Below the pieces are notes generated by a model. The model was not told the origin of the DNA, did no database searches, and saw nothing but the letters and a program-made list of their open reading frames with translations. Positions 6,351 through 13,318 of a stretch of 13,402 bases of DNA are shown piece after piece (positions within the stretch are counted from its first letter, which is position 1; the number at the start of each line of letters is the position of its first letter). A program made the translations under genes and the position numbers. This DNA is from DATKXO01 sp035528995 (GTDB lineage Bacteria > Planctomycetota > Phycisphaerae > UBA1845), in assembly GCA_035528995.1 (NCBI GenBank), contig DATKXO010000299.1, positions 1 to 13,402 of the forward strand, read 5' to 3'.

Positions 6351-7519
6351 TGGCCCAATGCGGGCTTTACCTGCACGTCCCCTTCTGCTCGCACAAGTGC
6401 GGCTACTGCGACTTCTACTCCGTCCCCGAATCCGCCCACGATACCGGCCCTCTCGTCGATCGCCTGCTGGACGAACTCCGCACCCGGCTGAACTCCACCC
6501 ACGATCCGATCACCACAATGTTCATTGGCGGTGGAACGCCCACCGTGCTGTCGCCCGACCTGCTCGCCCGCCTGCTCGAACCCCTCACACCGATCGCCGC
6601 CCAACCCCCCTGCATCGAATTCACCATCGAGGCCAACCCCGGGACCCTGGACGACGCCAAGGTCAGGATTCTGGCCCGATCCGGTGTGGACCGCATTTCC
6701 CTCGGGGCACAGTCGTTTCAGCCCGGCGAACTCGCCACGCTGGAACGCGGCCACCGCCCCGACGACGTCGCGCCGGCCGTTGAGGCCGCCCGCCGCGCCG
6801 GCATCAGACGGATCAACCTCGACCTCATCTTCGGCATTCCCGGCCAGACCCTCACCACCTGGACCGACTCGATCGATCGGGCGATCGCGCTGGGAGTGGA
6901 CCACCTCGCCCTCTACGGCCTGACGTACGAGCCGGGAACGCCTCTGACTCGCCGTCTGGAGGCGGGCCGCATCCAACGCTGCCCTGAGCAGCTCGAACGC
7001 GAGATGTATCTCACCGCCGTGCGCCGTGCCGCCGCCCGCGGCTTCGAGCAGTATGAGATCAGCAACTTCGCCCGCCCGGACCACCGCTGCCGCCACAACC
7101 TCCTCTACTGGAACAACGAGCCCTACATCGGCGTCGGCCCGTCTGCCGTCGGCTGCATCGACGGAGTCCGCTACCGCAACGTGCCCGACATCGAGCGATA
7201 CGTACGGATGATCGACAAAAGCGGAAGTGCGGTCATCGAGACGGAACGCGTCACCGGACACCGCCTGGCGGCCGAGATGGTCATGCTCCGCCTTCGCCTG
7301 GTTGAGGGGATCGATGCCGCCGAGTTCGAGGCCCGCGCCGGGTGGAATCCCCACACCGCGTTCGCGGGCGCCATCCAGCGATGCCGGAACCTGGGACTGC
7401 TCCGCGTCACGCCCACGCACATCGCCCTGACCGACGAGGGCCGCCTGCTGGCCGATTCGATCATTACCGAGTTCATGGCCGAACTCGACGAGCCCGCCTC
7501 CCGTCCGGCGCCCATTTGA
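6350..7519 (+). CDS. hemW: HemW-type radical SAM protein (coproporphyrinogen III oxidase-like haem chaperone)
   Basis: The protein has 389 residues. The radical SAM cluster motif C13-SHK-C17-GY-C20 lies in LYLHVPFCSHKCGYCDFYS. The Asp-Phe after the third Cys, instead of a fourth Cys, is the HemW pattern rather than that of true HemN oxidase. Other family marks are FIGGGTPTVLS at about 60, IEANPGTL, RISLGAQSF, NLDLIFGIPGQT and LYGLTYEPGTPL. The C-terminal HemW segment has HNLLYWNNEPYIGVGPSA. HemW proteins bind haem and deliver it to haem proteins; many are misannotated as oxygen-independent coproporphyrinogen oxidases. The start has GGAGG (6337-6341) eight bases before the ATG. No other haem gene is adjacent. 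The HemW rather than HemN call rests on the Cys pattern. Confidence 0.92.
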   Translation: MAQCGLYLHVPFCSHKCGYCDFYSVPESAHDTGPLVDRLLDELRTRLNSTHDPITTMFIGGGTPTVLSPDLLARLLEPLTPIAAQPPCIEFTIEANPGTLDDAKVRILARSGVDRISLGAQSFQPGELATLERGHRPDDVAPAVEAARRAGIRRINLDLIFGIPGQTLTTWTDSIDRAIALGVDHLALYGLTYEPGTPLTRRLEAGRIQRCPEQLEREMYLTAVRRAAARGFEQYEISNFARPDHRCRHNLLYWNNEPYIGVGPSAVGCIDGVRYRNVPDIERYVRMIDKSGSAVIETERVTGHRLAAEMVMLRLRLVEGIDAAEFEARAGWNPHTAFAGAIQRCRNLGLLRVTPTHIALTDEGRLLADSIITEFMAELDEPASRPAPI

Positions 7520-7554
7520 AACGTCAGTCGGTTTCGAATCGAAATGTCAGCCGG
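7518..7554. repeat. Imperfect 14-base direct repeat flanking a palindrome at a convergent gene junction
   Basis: GAAACGTCAGTCGG (7518-7531) recurs as GAAATGTCAGCCGG (7541-7554), 12 of 14 bases identical, 23 bases apart. Between and partly within them is TTTCGAATCGAAA (7532-7544), symmetric about its central A. The block spans the stop of hemW and the last codons of the minus-strand frame ending at 7524. Its role is unknown; it has no T-run and is not a standard terminator. Confidence 0.4.
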
Positions 7555-7781
7555 ATGACTTCCGCCGCGCCGCTGTCCGCCCCAACGGCCGGCTCGGCAG
7601 GCGCCCCCCAGGCGCGCTTCAGGCTGATCACCAGAGTGAGCGCCTCGTCGTCGTCGAGCCCGTACGGGAACACCACGTGCCCCGCGGCCACGTGCCGGGG
7701 CTCGATCGTCTGATCGGTCAACAGCTCCGAAAGGAACCGCGAGGTCCTTTCCTTGTAGCCTCGCCCGCCAAAAAAGTGCAC
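7524..7781 (-). CDS. Short unrecognised protein, possibly a C-terminal gene remnant
   Basis: I do not recognise this product of about 85 residues. The start chosen is the GTG at 7781, with AGGGG seven bases upstream; a GTG at 7787 is also possible. Coding evidence is good: about 84% of third positions are G/C, as in the neighbouring genes, and the sequence looks like a folded domain, with a helix (RTSRFLSELL), then TIEPRHVAAGHVVFPYG, a hydrophobic strand ALTLVISL, a linker, and a final strand VIRLTFRFETD. The IxPxxxAxGxVxFP pattern recalls the second half of small beta-sandwich domains of exported proteins, where a preceding half is expected. None is readable upstream, because the nadA promoter region begins there. 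It may therefore be a truncated remnant of a larger gene. It ends four bases from the hemW stop, convergently. Confidence 0.42.
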   Translation of the reverse strand: MHFFGGRGYKERTSRFLSELLTDQTIEPRHVAAGHVVFPYGLDDDEALTLVISLKRAWGAPAEPAVGADSGAAEVIRLTFRFETD

Positions 7782-7809
7782 CAACACGCCCCTGGCAAAC
7801 CTCGTTCGC

Positions 7810-7838
7810 TTGGCCCCAGCGGCAAGGGCATCTATTAT
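7810..7838 (+). promoter_or_regulatory. Sigma70-type promoter for nadA
   Basis: TTGGCC (7810-7815) and TATTAT (7833-7838) are exactly 17 bases apart, giving a predicted start near 7845 and a leader of about 50 bases before nadA. No NadR or NrtR operator could be recognised by eye. Confidence 0.5.
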
Positions 7839-7895
7839 GTACCGGGATGGGTGTACGACCTTACGTCCGCCTGTTTCCCAGGAGAGCACGCCACG

Positions 7896-9008
7896 ATGTT
7901 GTTTCAGCCACCGATCCCGGCCGCCTACGCTCAGTTGAGCGAGGACCAGATCGTTGATCGCGTCCAACGCCACCGCCGCGACTTCGGCCGGCGCCTGGTG
8001 ATCCTCGGCCACCACTACCAGCAGGACCAGGTCATCCGCTTCGCCGACTTCACCGGCGACAGCCTCAAGCTCTCCCAGATCGCCGCACAGCAGGAGCAGG
8101 CCCAATACGTCGTCTTCTGCGGCGTGCACTTCATGGCCGAGTCCGCCGACATCCTCACCGACCACGACGTCACCGTCGTCCTCCCCGATCTGTCCGCCGG
8201 TTGCAGCATGGCCGACATGGCCGACCTCGATCAGGTCGAAGAGGCCTGGGGCTTCCTGACCGCCGCCACCGACGACACCGTCATACCCATCACCTACGTC
8301 AACAGCGCCGCCGTTATAAAGGCTTTCTGCGGCGACAACGGCGGCGCCTGCTGTACCAGCAGCAACGCTCGCCTCGTCTTGGCATGGGCCTTCGAGCACG
8401 GCCGGAAGGTCCTCTTCATGCCCGACCAGCATCTGGGCCGCAACACCGCGTATGCCATGGGCATCCCGCTCGACGAAATGGTCGTCTACGACCCCGCCGA
8501 ACCCGACGGTGGATTAACGCCGCAGCAGGTCCGCGACGCCCGCGTCATCCTCTGGAAGGGCCACTGCAGCGTCCACCAGTTGTTCACCGCCGCTCAGTGT
8601 GACCAGATTCGCCGGGCCGACCCCGAGGTCAAGATCCTGGTTCACCCCGAGTGCTCCTGGGAGGTCGTGCAGAAGGCCGACCTCGCCGGCAGCACCGAGT
8701 ACATCCTCCAGACCATCGCCGACGCCCCCGCGGGCTCCAAGTGGGCCGTCGGCACCGAGGTCCACCTGGTCAACCGCATCGCCGCCCAACAGCCGGACAA
8801 AACCGTCCGTTCCCTGGCCACCATCCAGTGCCTGTGCACCACCATGTACCGGATCGACCCAAAGCACCTGGTCTGGGTCCTGGACGAACTCGCCGCCGGG
8901 CGAGTGGTCAACCGGATCACCGTCCCGCCGGACGTCAAGGCCAGCGCCGTCACGGCCTTGGATCGGATGCTGGCCAACGTGTCCGCCCAGCCGGTCGCGG
9001 CCAAGTAG
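7896..9008 (+). CDS. nadA: Quinolinate synthase (4Fe-4S)
   Basis: NadA condenses iminoaspartate with dihydroxyacetone phosphate to quinolinate in de novo NAD synthesis. The start is the ATG at 7896, with AGGAGAG (7880-7886) nine bases upstream; the frame is open further 5' but those codons hold the promoter and do not resemble NadA. The 370-residue product carries the family motifs: LGHHYQQDQVI near 38, GDSLKLSQIA, FCGVHFMAESADIL with C75, a CCTSSN pair at C152/C153, LVHPECSWEVV with C253, and GTEVHLVNRIA. C75, one of C152/C153, and C253 would be the three cluster ligands. The length and pattern fit the longer, E. coli-like type. No nadB or nadC adjoins it, so the pathway is split in this genome. 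Confidence 0.96.
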   Translation: MLFQPPIPAAYAQLSEDQIVDRVQRHRRDFGRRLVILGHHYQQDQVIRFADFTGDSLKLSQIAAQQEQAQYVVFCGVHFMAESADILTDHDVTVVLPDLSAGCSMADMADLDQVEEAWGFLTAATDDTVIPITYVNSAAVIKAFCGDNGGACCTSSNARLVLAWAFEHGRKVLFMPDQHLGRNTAYAMGIPLDEMVVYDPAEPDGGLTPQQVRDARVILWKGHCSVHQLFTAAQCDQIRRADPEVKILVHPECSWEVVQKADLAGSTEYILQTIADAPAGSKWAVGTEVHLVNRIAAQQPDKTVRSLATIQCLCTTMYRIDPKHLVWVLDELAAGRVVNRITVPPDVKASAVTALDRMLANVSAQPVAAK

Positions 9009-9074
9009 TCCCGCCCAGCCTGGCCAACGCGGCAGGAATCCCCGCCCCGGGGTCGCACTCCGGCGGCTCATCCG

Positions 9075-9080
9075 TATAAT
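9075..9080 (+). promoter_or_regulatory. TATAAT box positioned for a leaderless hpt transcript
   Basis: A perfect TATAAT ends six bases before the hpt ATG at 9087, so the predicted transcription start coincides with the start codon. No Shine-Dalgarno sequence lies before this ATG, consistent with leaderless translation. The best -35 at 17 bases (GTCGCA, 9052-9057) matches only half of the consensus. Confidence 0.5.
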
Positions 9081-9086
9081 GGCTCC

Positions 9087-9644
9087 ATGGAGCGTGACCT
9101 CCAGCGGGTGCTCATCTCCAAACGGCAGCTCGCCGAACGGGTCTGCGGTCTGGCCGCCGAAATCACCGCTACCTACCCTGATGTGGACGCCGGCCTCACC
9201 CTGGTCACCGTCCTGTCAGGCTCGATCATTTTTCTGGCGGATCTCATTCGCCATCTGCCGATGAAAATGAAGCTGGGGCTCGTCACCGTGTCGAGCTACG
9301 CCGGGCCGACCACTAAGTCCCGCGGCCCACGCCTCGTTGGCGACCTGAACGTGGACGTCGCCGGCCGCGACGTTCTCATTGTCGACGACATCCTCGACAC
9401 GGGTCGGACCCTGCGATTCGTGCAGCAGCGCCTGGCCGAACTCGAACCCAGGAGCCTGCGGACCGTTGTCCTGCTCCGCAAGCCGGCCAAGGCTCCCGAC
9501 GATCTGATCATCGACTTCGTCGGGTTCGACATCGAGGACGATTTCGTCGTCGGGTACGGGCTCGACTTCAACAACCAGTACCGGAACCTGCCGCAGATTG
9601 CGGTGTTGAAACCGGAACTCTACGCAGCGACGACGCCGGCATGA
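9087..9644 (+). CDS. hpt: Hypoxanthine phosphoribosyltransferase
   Basis: This purine-salvage enzyme joins hypoxanthine (and often guanine) to PRPP to give IMP or GMP. It has 185 residues, the usual length. The PRPP loop VLIVDDILDTGRTL spans about residues 95-109 (D100-D101, D104-T105-G106). LVTVLSGSIIFLADLIR lies near 40-56, the SSYAGPTTKSRG loop at about 70-81, and the purine-binding end GFDIEDDFVVGYGLDFNNQY is followed by NLPQIAVLKPELY, typical of bacterial Hpt. No Shine-Dalgarno site precedes the ATG; instead TATAAT lies six bases away, suggesting a leaderless message. The stop overlaps the next gene by four bases (ATGA). Confidence 0.96.
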   Translation: MERDLQRVLISKRQLAERVCGLAAEITATYPDVDAGLTLVTVLSGSIIFLADLIRHLPMKMKLGLVTVSSYAGPTTKSRGPRLVGDLNVDVAGRDVLIVDDILDTGRTLRFVQQRLAELEPRSLRTVVLLRKPAKAPDDLIIDFVGFDIEDDFVVGYGLDFNNQYRNLPQIAVLKPELYAATTPA

Positions 9645-10231
9645 CTACCGACCTGCTCCATCCTTCCGTCCTTACCGACGCCGAGGCCAGCGTGGACATG
9701 CCGCCGTCTTCGGCCACTTTCCCCGCCCCGGCCGCCGCCGTGCCCAGCGAACTCCTCGACGGAGGTGAGATCGTCATCCTGGCCGTCAAGCCCTCGCTCT
9801 GGAGCGTCGCCTTCGCCTCGTTCCCCTGGGTGCTGGGCGGCGCCATCATCGTCGCCTTCACCACCTGGCTTGCCGGAACACCCAATCCGGTCGCCACCGG
9901 CCCGCTCGTGCAGCTTACCCTGGCCGTGGTCGCCCTGCGCATCGGCATGGCTGTGCTTCAGTGGGTCTCACGCGTCTACGTGCTGACCAACCGGCGCATC
10001 ATGCGCATCCGCGGCGTCTTTCGCGCCTCCGTCTTCGCCTGCCCGCTGGTCAAGGTCATCAACACCGGTGTCACGGTGGTCCCCCACGAGAAACTGGCCC
10101 GCCTGGGCAGCATCTGGTTCAACACCGGCACCAACTCCGACGACGGCACCTGGTACCACGTCACCCACCCCGAAGAGATCCACGACCAGATTCGCCGGGC
10201 CATCGAACGAGCCCTCGACGCCCACCACTGA
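9641..10231 (+). CDS. PH-domain-containing membrane protein (bPH_2/DUF304 type)
   Basis: The protein has 196 residues. After a Pro/Ala-rich N-terminus, two hydrophobic segments at about 56-78 and 86-108 form a membrane hairpin. A bacterial PH-like domain (PF03703 type) follows from about 110: RVYVLTNRRIMRIRGVF is the characteristic YxLTNxRI strand pair, followed by a strand-rich middle and a final helix at about 178-192 (PEEIHDQIRRAIERAL). Such proteins resemble YdbS/YdbT; their function is poorly defined, with membrane or envelope roles suspected. The gene overlaps hpt by four bases and so is probably translated by coupling on the same message, although no functional link with purine salvage is evident. 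It converges on nfo across a 139-base gap in which I see no gene or clear terminator. Confidence 0.85.
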   Translation: MTTDLLHPSVLTDAEASVDMPPSSATFPAPAAAVPSELLDGGEIVILAVKPSLWSVAFASFPWVLGGAIIVAFTTWLAGTPNPVATGPLVQLTLAVVALRIGMAVLQWVSRVYVLTNRRIMRIRGVFRASVFACPLVKVINTGVTVVPHEKLARLGSIWFNTGTNSDDGTWYHVTHPEEIHDQIRRAIERALDAHH

Positions 10232-10370
10232 CCGCACGATCCACCCGCGCCACCTGAACCGGGCCGCCACCGCCGGCGAGCGGATGTCCAGGTCAAACCG
10301 CGCTGATACGCGTACGGTCCGCCCACCGAATCGCCGCCCGCAGGGCACCAACCGGATCGCCCGGCGGCAC

Positions 10371-11231
10371 CTATCCTGCAACTAGCTGCCGTAGCTTCTT
10401 CAGATTGATCCGATCCCAGAGCACGCCGCGATCATTGGTGCCCTTGGGCGTTTCCAGAATCGCCGGCAGGTTCGCGAATCGCACGTCGTTGACCAGCCGC
10501 CGAAAAGCACCCGTCTTGATCGTGCCCCGCCCGATGTGCTCGTGACGGTCCACGCGCGAGCCCCGCGCCGTCTTGCTGTCGTTCACGTGCAGGCATCGAA
10601 TGCGCGACTTGCCCACGTAGCGGACCAGGTCCGTCACCGTCTTCTCGTAACCCGCTTCGGTCGTGATGTCATAACCGGCCGCGTGAACGTGACACGTGTC
10701 CACGCACACCCCCAGCCGCCGCCGACACGCTGCCGCCGCAATGATGTCACGCAGATGCTCGAACCGGTGCCCGATCGACGTCCCCTGCCCCGCCGTCGTC
10801 TCCAGCAACGTGCGCACGTTGCATTCGGGCCGCTCCGCATAGACCTCGTCCAGCGTCGCCGCGACTCGCCCGACACCCTCCTCGACGCCGCTGCCCAGAT
10901 GCGCCCCGGGATGTACCACGCAAAGGCTCACCCCCAGCGCCTTGCACCGGTCGAGTTCGGCACCGAACGCCTGCGCCGACCGGCAACGGGCCTCTTCGTC
11001 CGGGCTCGCCAGGTTGATCAGGTACGAGGCATGAGACACCACCGGGCGCAGCTTCTCGCGCCGCACGGCCGACCGAAAGATGCGAATCCCCGCGCCGTCC
11101 GGGCTCCGCGGGTTCCACTGCCGCTGGTTCGCCGTAAAGACTTGAAGACTCGCCAGCCCCAGTTCCGTAGCGGCTTCGACCGCCCGATACAATCCACCCG
11201 CCACACTCAGATGACTGCCCAGACGCAACAC
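10371..11231 (-). CDS. nfo: Endonuclease IV (apurinic/apyrimidinic endonuclease)
   Basis: Nfo cleaves DNA 5' to abasic sites and removes 3' blocking groups in base excision repair, using three zinc ions. Taking the GTG at 11231 gives 286 residues, matching the family (about 280). Further upstream the frame overlaps the next gene and loses all family resemblance. The start is preceded by GGGGGGAAGGG; TTG at 11228 is an alternative. All nine metal ligands known from E. coli Nfo have counterparts: H67, H107, E144, D178, H181, H215, D228, H230 and E260. They sit in the motifs GSHLSVAGG, VVHPGAH, ETTAGQGT, VDTCHVHAAGYD, HVNDSK, GSRVDRHEHIG and ETPKG. The stop is TAG at 10371. It lies 52 bases downstream of the YjbQ gene and is likely co-transcribed. 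Confidence 0.96.
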   Translation of the reverse strand: MLRLGSHLSVAGGLYRAVEAATELGLASLQVFTANQRQWNPRSPDGAGIRIFRSAVRREKLRPVVSHASYLINLASPDEEARCRSAQAFGAELDRCKALGVSLCVVHPGAHLGSGVEEGVGRVAATLDEVYAERPECNVRTLLETTAGQGTSIGHRFEHLRDIIAAAACRRRLGVCVDTCHVHAAGYDITTEAGYEKTVTDLVRYVGKSRIRCLHVNDSKTARGSRVDRHEHIGRGTIKTGAFRRLVNDVRFANLPAILETPKGTNDRGVLWDRINLKKLRQLVAG

Positions 11232-11283
11232 GGATTCCCTTCCCCCCACGCTTCGCTTCCTGACAGCCCCGCACCCGGCCGGG

Positions 11284-11703
11284 CTACGCACCGATGATCT
11301 TGACCAGGACCCGCTTGCGTCGTCGGCCGTCGAACTCGCCGTAGAAGATCTGCTCCCACGGGCCGAAGTCGAGCTGGCCGTCGGTGATGGCCACCGTGAC
11401 CTCGCGACCCATGACCTGCCGCTTGAGGTGGGCGTCGGCGTTGTCCTCGCCGGTGTCGTTATGCCGATACTGCTCGGTCGGCGCGTGCGGAGCCAGATGT
11501 TCCAGCCACTTCTCGTAGTCCTGGTGCAGCCCACGCTCGTCGTCGTTGATGAACACGCTGGCCGTGATGTGCATCGCGTTCACCAGGCACAGACCTTCGA
11601 CGACACCGCTCTCTCCGATCGCCTCGGCCACCTGCGGCGTGATGTTGACGAACCCCCGCCGGCTGGGAACCTCGAACCACAGCTCCTTGCGATAGGATTT
11701 CAT
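11284..11703 (-). CDS. YjbQ/UPF0047 family protein (secondary thiamine-phosphate synthase enzyme)
   Basis: The 139-residue product matches the small UPF0047 fold. Family marks are VNITPQVAEAI (19-29), ESGVVEGLCLV, HITASVFIND (45-54; most members have HTTAS), EQYRHNDTGEDNADAHLK with H81 and H92, and a C-terminal FGPWEQIFYGEFDGRRRKR where most members have a GTWQ-type motif. Some YjbQ proteins show weak thiamine-phosphate synthase activity, which is the origin of the name; the true role is unsettled. The ATG at 11703 has GAGGAG eight bases upstream, and the frame 5' of it is unlike the family. It probably heads a two-gene operon with nfo; no functional link is known. Confidence 0.92.
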   Translation of the reverse strand: MKSYRKELWFEVPSRRGFVNITPQVAEAIGESGVVEGLCLVNAMHITASVFINDDERGLHQDYEKWLEHLAPHAPTEQYRHNDTGEDNADAHLKRQVMGREVTVAITDGQLDFGPWEQIFYGEFDGRRRKRVLVKIIGA

Positions 11704-11799
11704 GGATTCCACTCCTCGGCCGCTTGGAACCGCCTCCGACCCGGACTGCCCGCGAGCATACGCGATCGATCCCGCCGCCGCCACGCACCGCCCTCGCCC

Positions 11800-11828
11800 T
11801 TGTAGACCCACAACCGACCGACTACAGT
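11800..11828 (+). promoter_or_regulatory. Sigma70-type promoter for the SDR gene
   Basis: TTGTAG (11800-11805) and TACAGT (11823-11828) are 17 bases apart. Transcription would begin near 11835, leaving a leader of about 37 bases with a Shine-Dalgarno AAGGA at 11858-11862. It lies in the 168-base divergent gap between the YjbQ gene and the SDR gene. Confidence 0.5.
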
Positions 11829-11871
11829 TCGGACCGTCAATCGAGAAGTCGCCAGGCAAGGAAGAACGCAC

Positions 11872-12654
11872 ATGACCGACCAGAAAGTCGCCCTGGTAAC
11901 CGGCGGTTCCCGCGGAATCGGGCAGGCCATCAGCCTGGAACTCGCCCGCAACGGCTACGTTGTCCTGATCAACTTTCGCTCCAACTTCGACGAGGCCGAA
12001 AAGACCCGCCACACCATCGCCGAGGCCGGCGGCACCGCCGAGATCTGTCAGGGTGACGTCGCCGACCCATCCAACCGGGACCTCCTGATCGACTTCACCA
12101 TGCAGACCTTCGGCCGCCTCGACTTGCTGGTCAACAACGCCGGCATCGGCCCCAAGAAACGCACCGACATCCTCGAAACCGACCTGGATACCTACAACCG
12201 CATCCTGGCCACCAACCTCACCGGGCCTTACTTCCTGGCCCAGAAGGCCGCCAGGGTCATGATCGCACTCCTGGCCGACAAGCGAATCCAGACCCCCAGC
12301 ATCGTCAACATCTCGTCAATCAGAGCCTACACCGCCGCCGGCAACTACGGCGAGTACTGCATCAGCAAGGCCGGCCTCTCCATGGTCACCAAGCTGCTCG
12401 CCGTCCGCTTGGCCGAACACGGTATCAACGTCTACGAGATCCGCCCTGGCGTGATCGACACCGACATGACCCGTCGTCCGGACGTCCGCGCCTACTACGA
12501 CGAGCGGCTGGCTAAAGGCATGGTCCCCATCAACCGTCTGGGCACGCCCGAGGAGGTGGCCAAGGCCGTTGCCATGATCGCCCGGGGCGATCTTCCCTTC
12601 AGCACAGGTGAGGTCATCAACGTCGACGGCGGGTGGCACCTGCGCTGGCTGTAG
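11872..12654 (+). CDS. Short-chain dehydrogenase/reductase, FabG-like (3-ketoacyl-ACP reductase family)
   Basis: This classical SDR of 260 residues should reduce or oxidise a carbonyl/alcohol pair with NAD(P)H. The cofactor loop is TGGSRGIG (10-17), followed by NNAG at 88-91. The catalytic triad is S149, Y162 and K166 (YCISK), with the FabG-like spacing of 13 and 4. The C-terminus has IRPGVIDTDMT and the STGEVINVDGG motif close to the end. The wording around PxNRLGTPEEVA and GDLPFSTGEVI resembles the subgroup often annotated as 3-ketoacyl-ACP reductase, yet no acp, fabD or fabF gene adjoins it. A dehydrogenase of sugars or other small alcohols is as likely; substrate is undetermined. It is monocistronic with its own promoter and Shine-Dalgarno site. 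Confidence 0.93.
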   Translation: MTDQKVALVTGGSRGIGQAISLELARNGYVVLINFRSNFDEAEKTRHTIAEAGGTAEICQGDVADPSNRDLLIDFTMQTFGRLDLLVNNAGIGPKKRTDILETDLDTYNRILATNLTGPYFLAQKAARVMIALLADKRIQTPSIVNISSIRAYTAAGNYGEYCISKAGLSMVTKLLAVRLAEHGINVYEIRPGVIDTDMTRRPDVRAYYDERLAKGMVPINRLGTPEEVAKAVAMIARGDLPFSTGEVINVDGGWHLRWL

Positions 12655-12712
12655 TTCCCAACGCAAGAGCACCTACTAGGGGTATGTTTCGGTTTGTTTC
12701 CGTCGCGGCCGA

Positions 12713-13318
12713 CTAAAGACCCGACAGCAGCACTGAAACCCGCAGTCCCAGCGAGTTCGCGATCCGGGCCAGTGCCCAGATCGACGCCGCGTTCTTGCCG
12801 AGTTCCACCTGCGACAACTGCGAGGTCGTCAGGTCGGTCCTGTCCGAAAGCTGCCGCAGCGTGAGGTTCTGGCGCAACCGCTCCGCCCGGATGCGCTGTC
12901 CGATCAGCTTGTTCAGCTCGCCCTCCGACGTGTAGATCAGGCCCAGTTTCTGGCAGGCCCGATCCACCGCCGCGATCAGCTCGTCCTGCTTGAACGGCTT
13001 GGCGATGTAATCGGTGGCACCACGACGCATCGTCTCGGTCGCGGAATCCAGATCCGGGTACGCCGTCATGACCAACACGCTCATCCGCGGGTCGATCTCC
13101 CTCAGACGCTCCACCACCGCCACCCCGTCAACCTTCGGCATCCGCAGGTCTACCAGGGCGATCTGGCACGATTCTTCATCCGCCGCTTCAATCGCTTTTT
13201 CAGCCTCGGTGAACGTCCGAGGCCGATACCCGTGATCCTCCAGAAGAAGGCCCACTGTCTTGCAGACCGATGGATCGTCATCAATGACCATCACTTTAAT
13301 GTGGTGTCTTACTGCCAT
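12713..13318 (-). CDS. Response regulator with REC domain fused to XRE-type helix-turn-helix
   Basis: The protein has 201 residues. The receiver domain (about 7-125) has all key residues: acidic D13/D14/D15, phosphoacceptor D57 in LVDLRMP, T85 in VLVMTAY and K107 in IAKPF. After a linker containing IYTSEGELN, residues about 137-200 form an XRE/Cro-type HTH: IGQRIRAERLRQNLTLRQLS, then DLTTSQLSQVELGKNAASIWALARIANSLG, the classical pattern in which an N-terminal XRE domain usually sits. Here it is the output domain, replacing the common OmpR, NarL or NtrC types. The ATG has GAGG six bases upstream. No histidine kinase is seen within the window; a partner could lie beyond 13402. Phosphorylation probably controls DNA binding, but targets are unknown. 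Confidence 0.93.
   Translation of the reverse strand: MAVRHHIKVMVIDDDPSVCKTVGLLLEDHGYRPRTFTEAEKAIEAADEESCQIALVDLRMPKVDGVAVVERLREIDPRMSVLVMTAYPDLDSATETMRRGATDYIAKPFKQDELIAAVDRACQKLGLIYTSEGELNKLIGQRIRAERLRQNLTLRQLSDRTDLTTSQLSQVELGKNAASIWALARIANSLGLRVSVLLSGL

Noticed and set aside
7677..7895. N-terminal extension of nadA by 73 codons
   Set aside because: Contains the promoter and the opposing short gene, lacks NadA similarity, and the ATG at 7896 has a good Shine-Dalgarno site.
7782..8432. Upstream extension of the 7524 minus-strand frame, antisense to nadA
   Set aside because: Gly/Val/Asp-rich mirror of nadA codons with no family features; nadA is certain on the other strand.
8970..9029. Words CTGGCCAACG and CGCCCAGCC each occurring twice in swapped order around the nadA stop
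   Set aside because: Short G/C-rich words in a G/C-rich genome, one copy within coding sequence; chance is the simplest reading.
10232..10370. Possible terminator or small RNA between the PH-domain gene and nfo
   Set aside because: Only short weak dyads (for example TACGCGTA, CGCCGGCG) and no T-run; nothing that supports a specific call.
11232..11534. Upstream extension of the nfo frame
   Set aside because: Overlaps the YjbQ gene out of frame, and no Nfo has such an N-terminus; the GTG at 11231 begins at the conserved GSHLSVAGG region.
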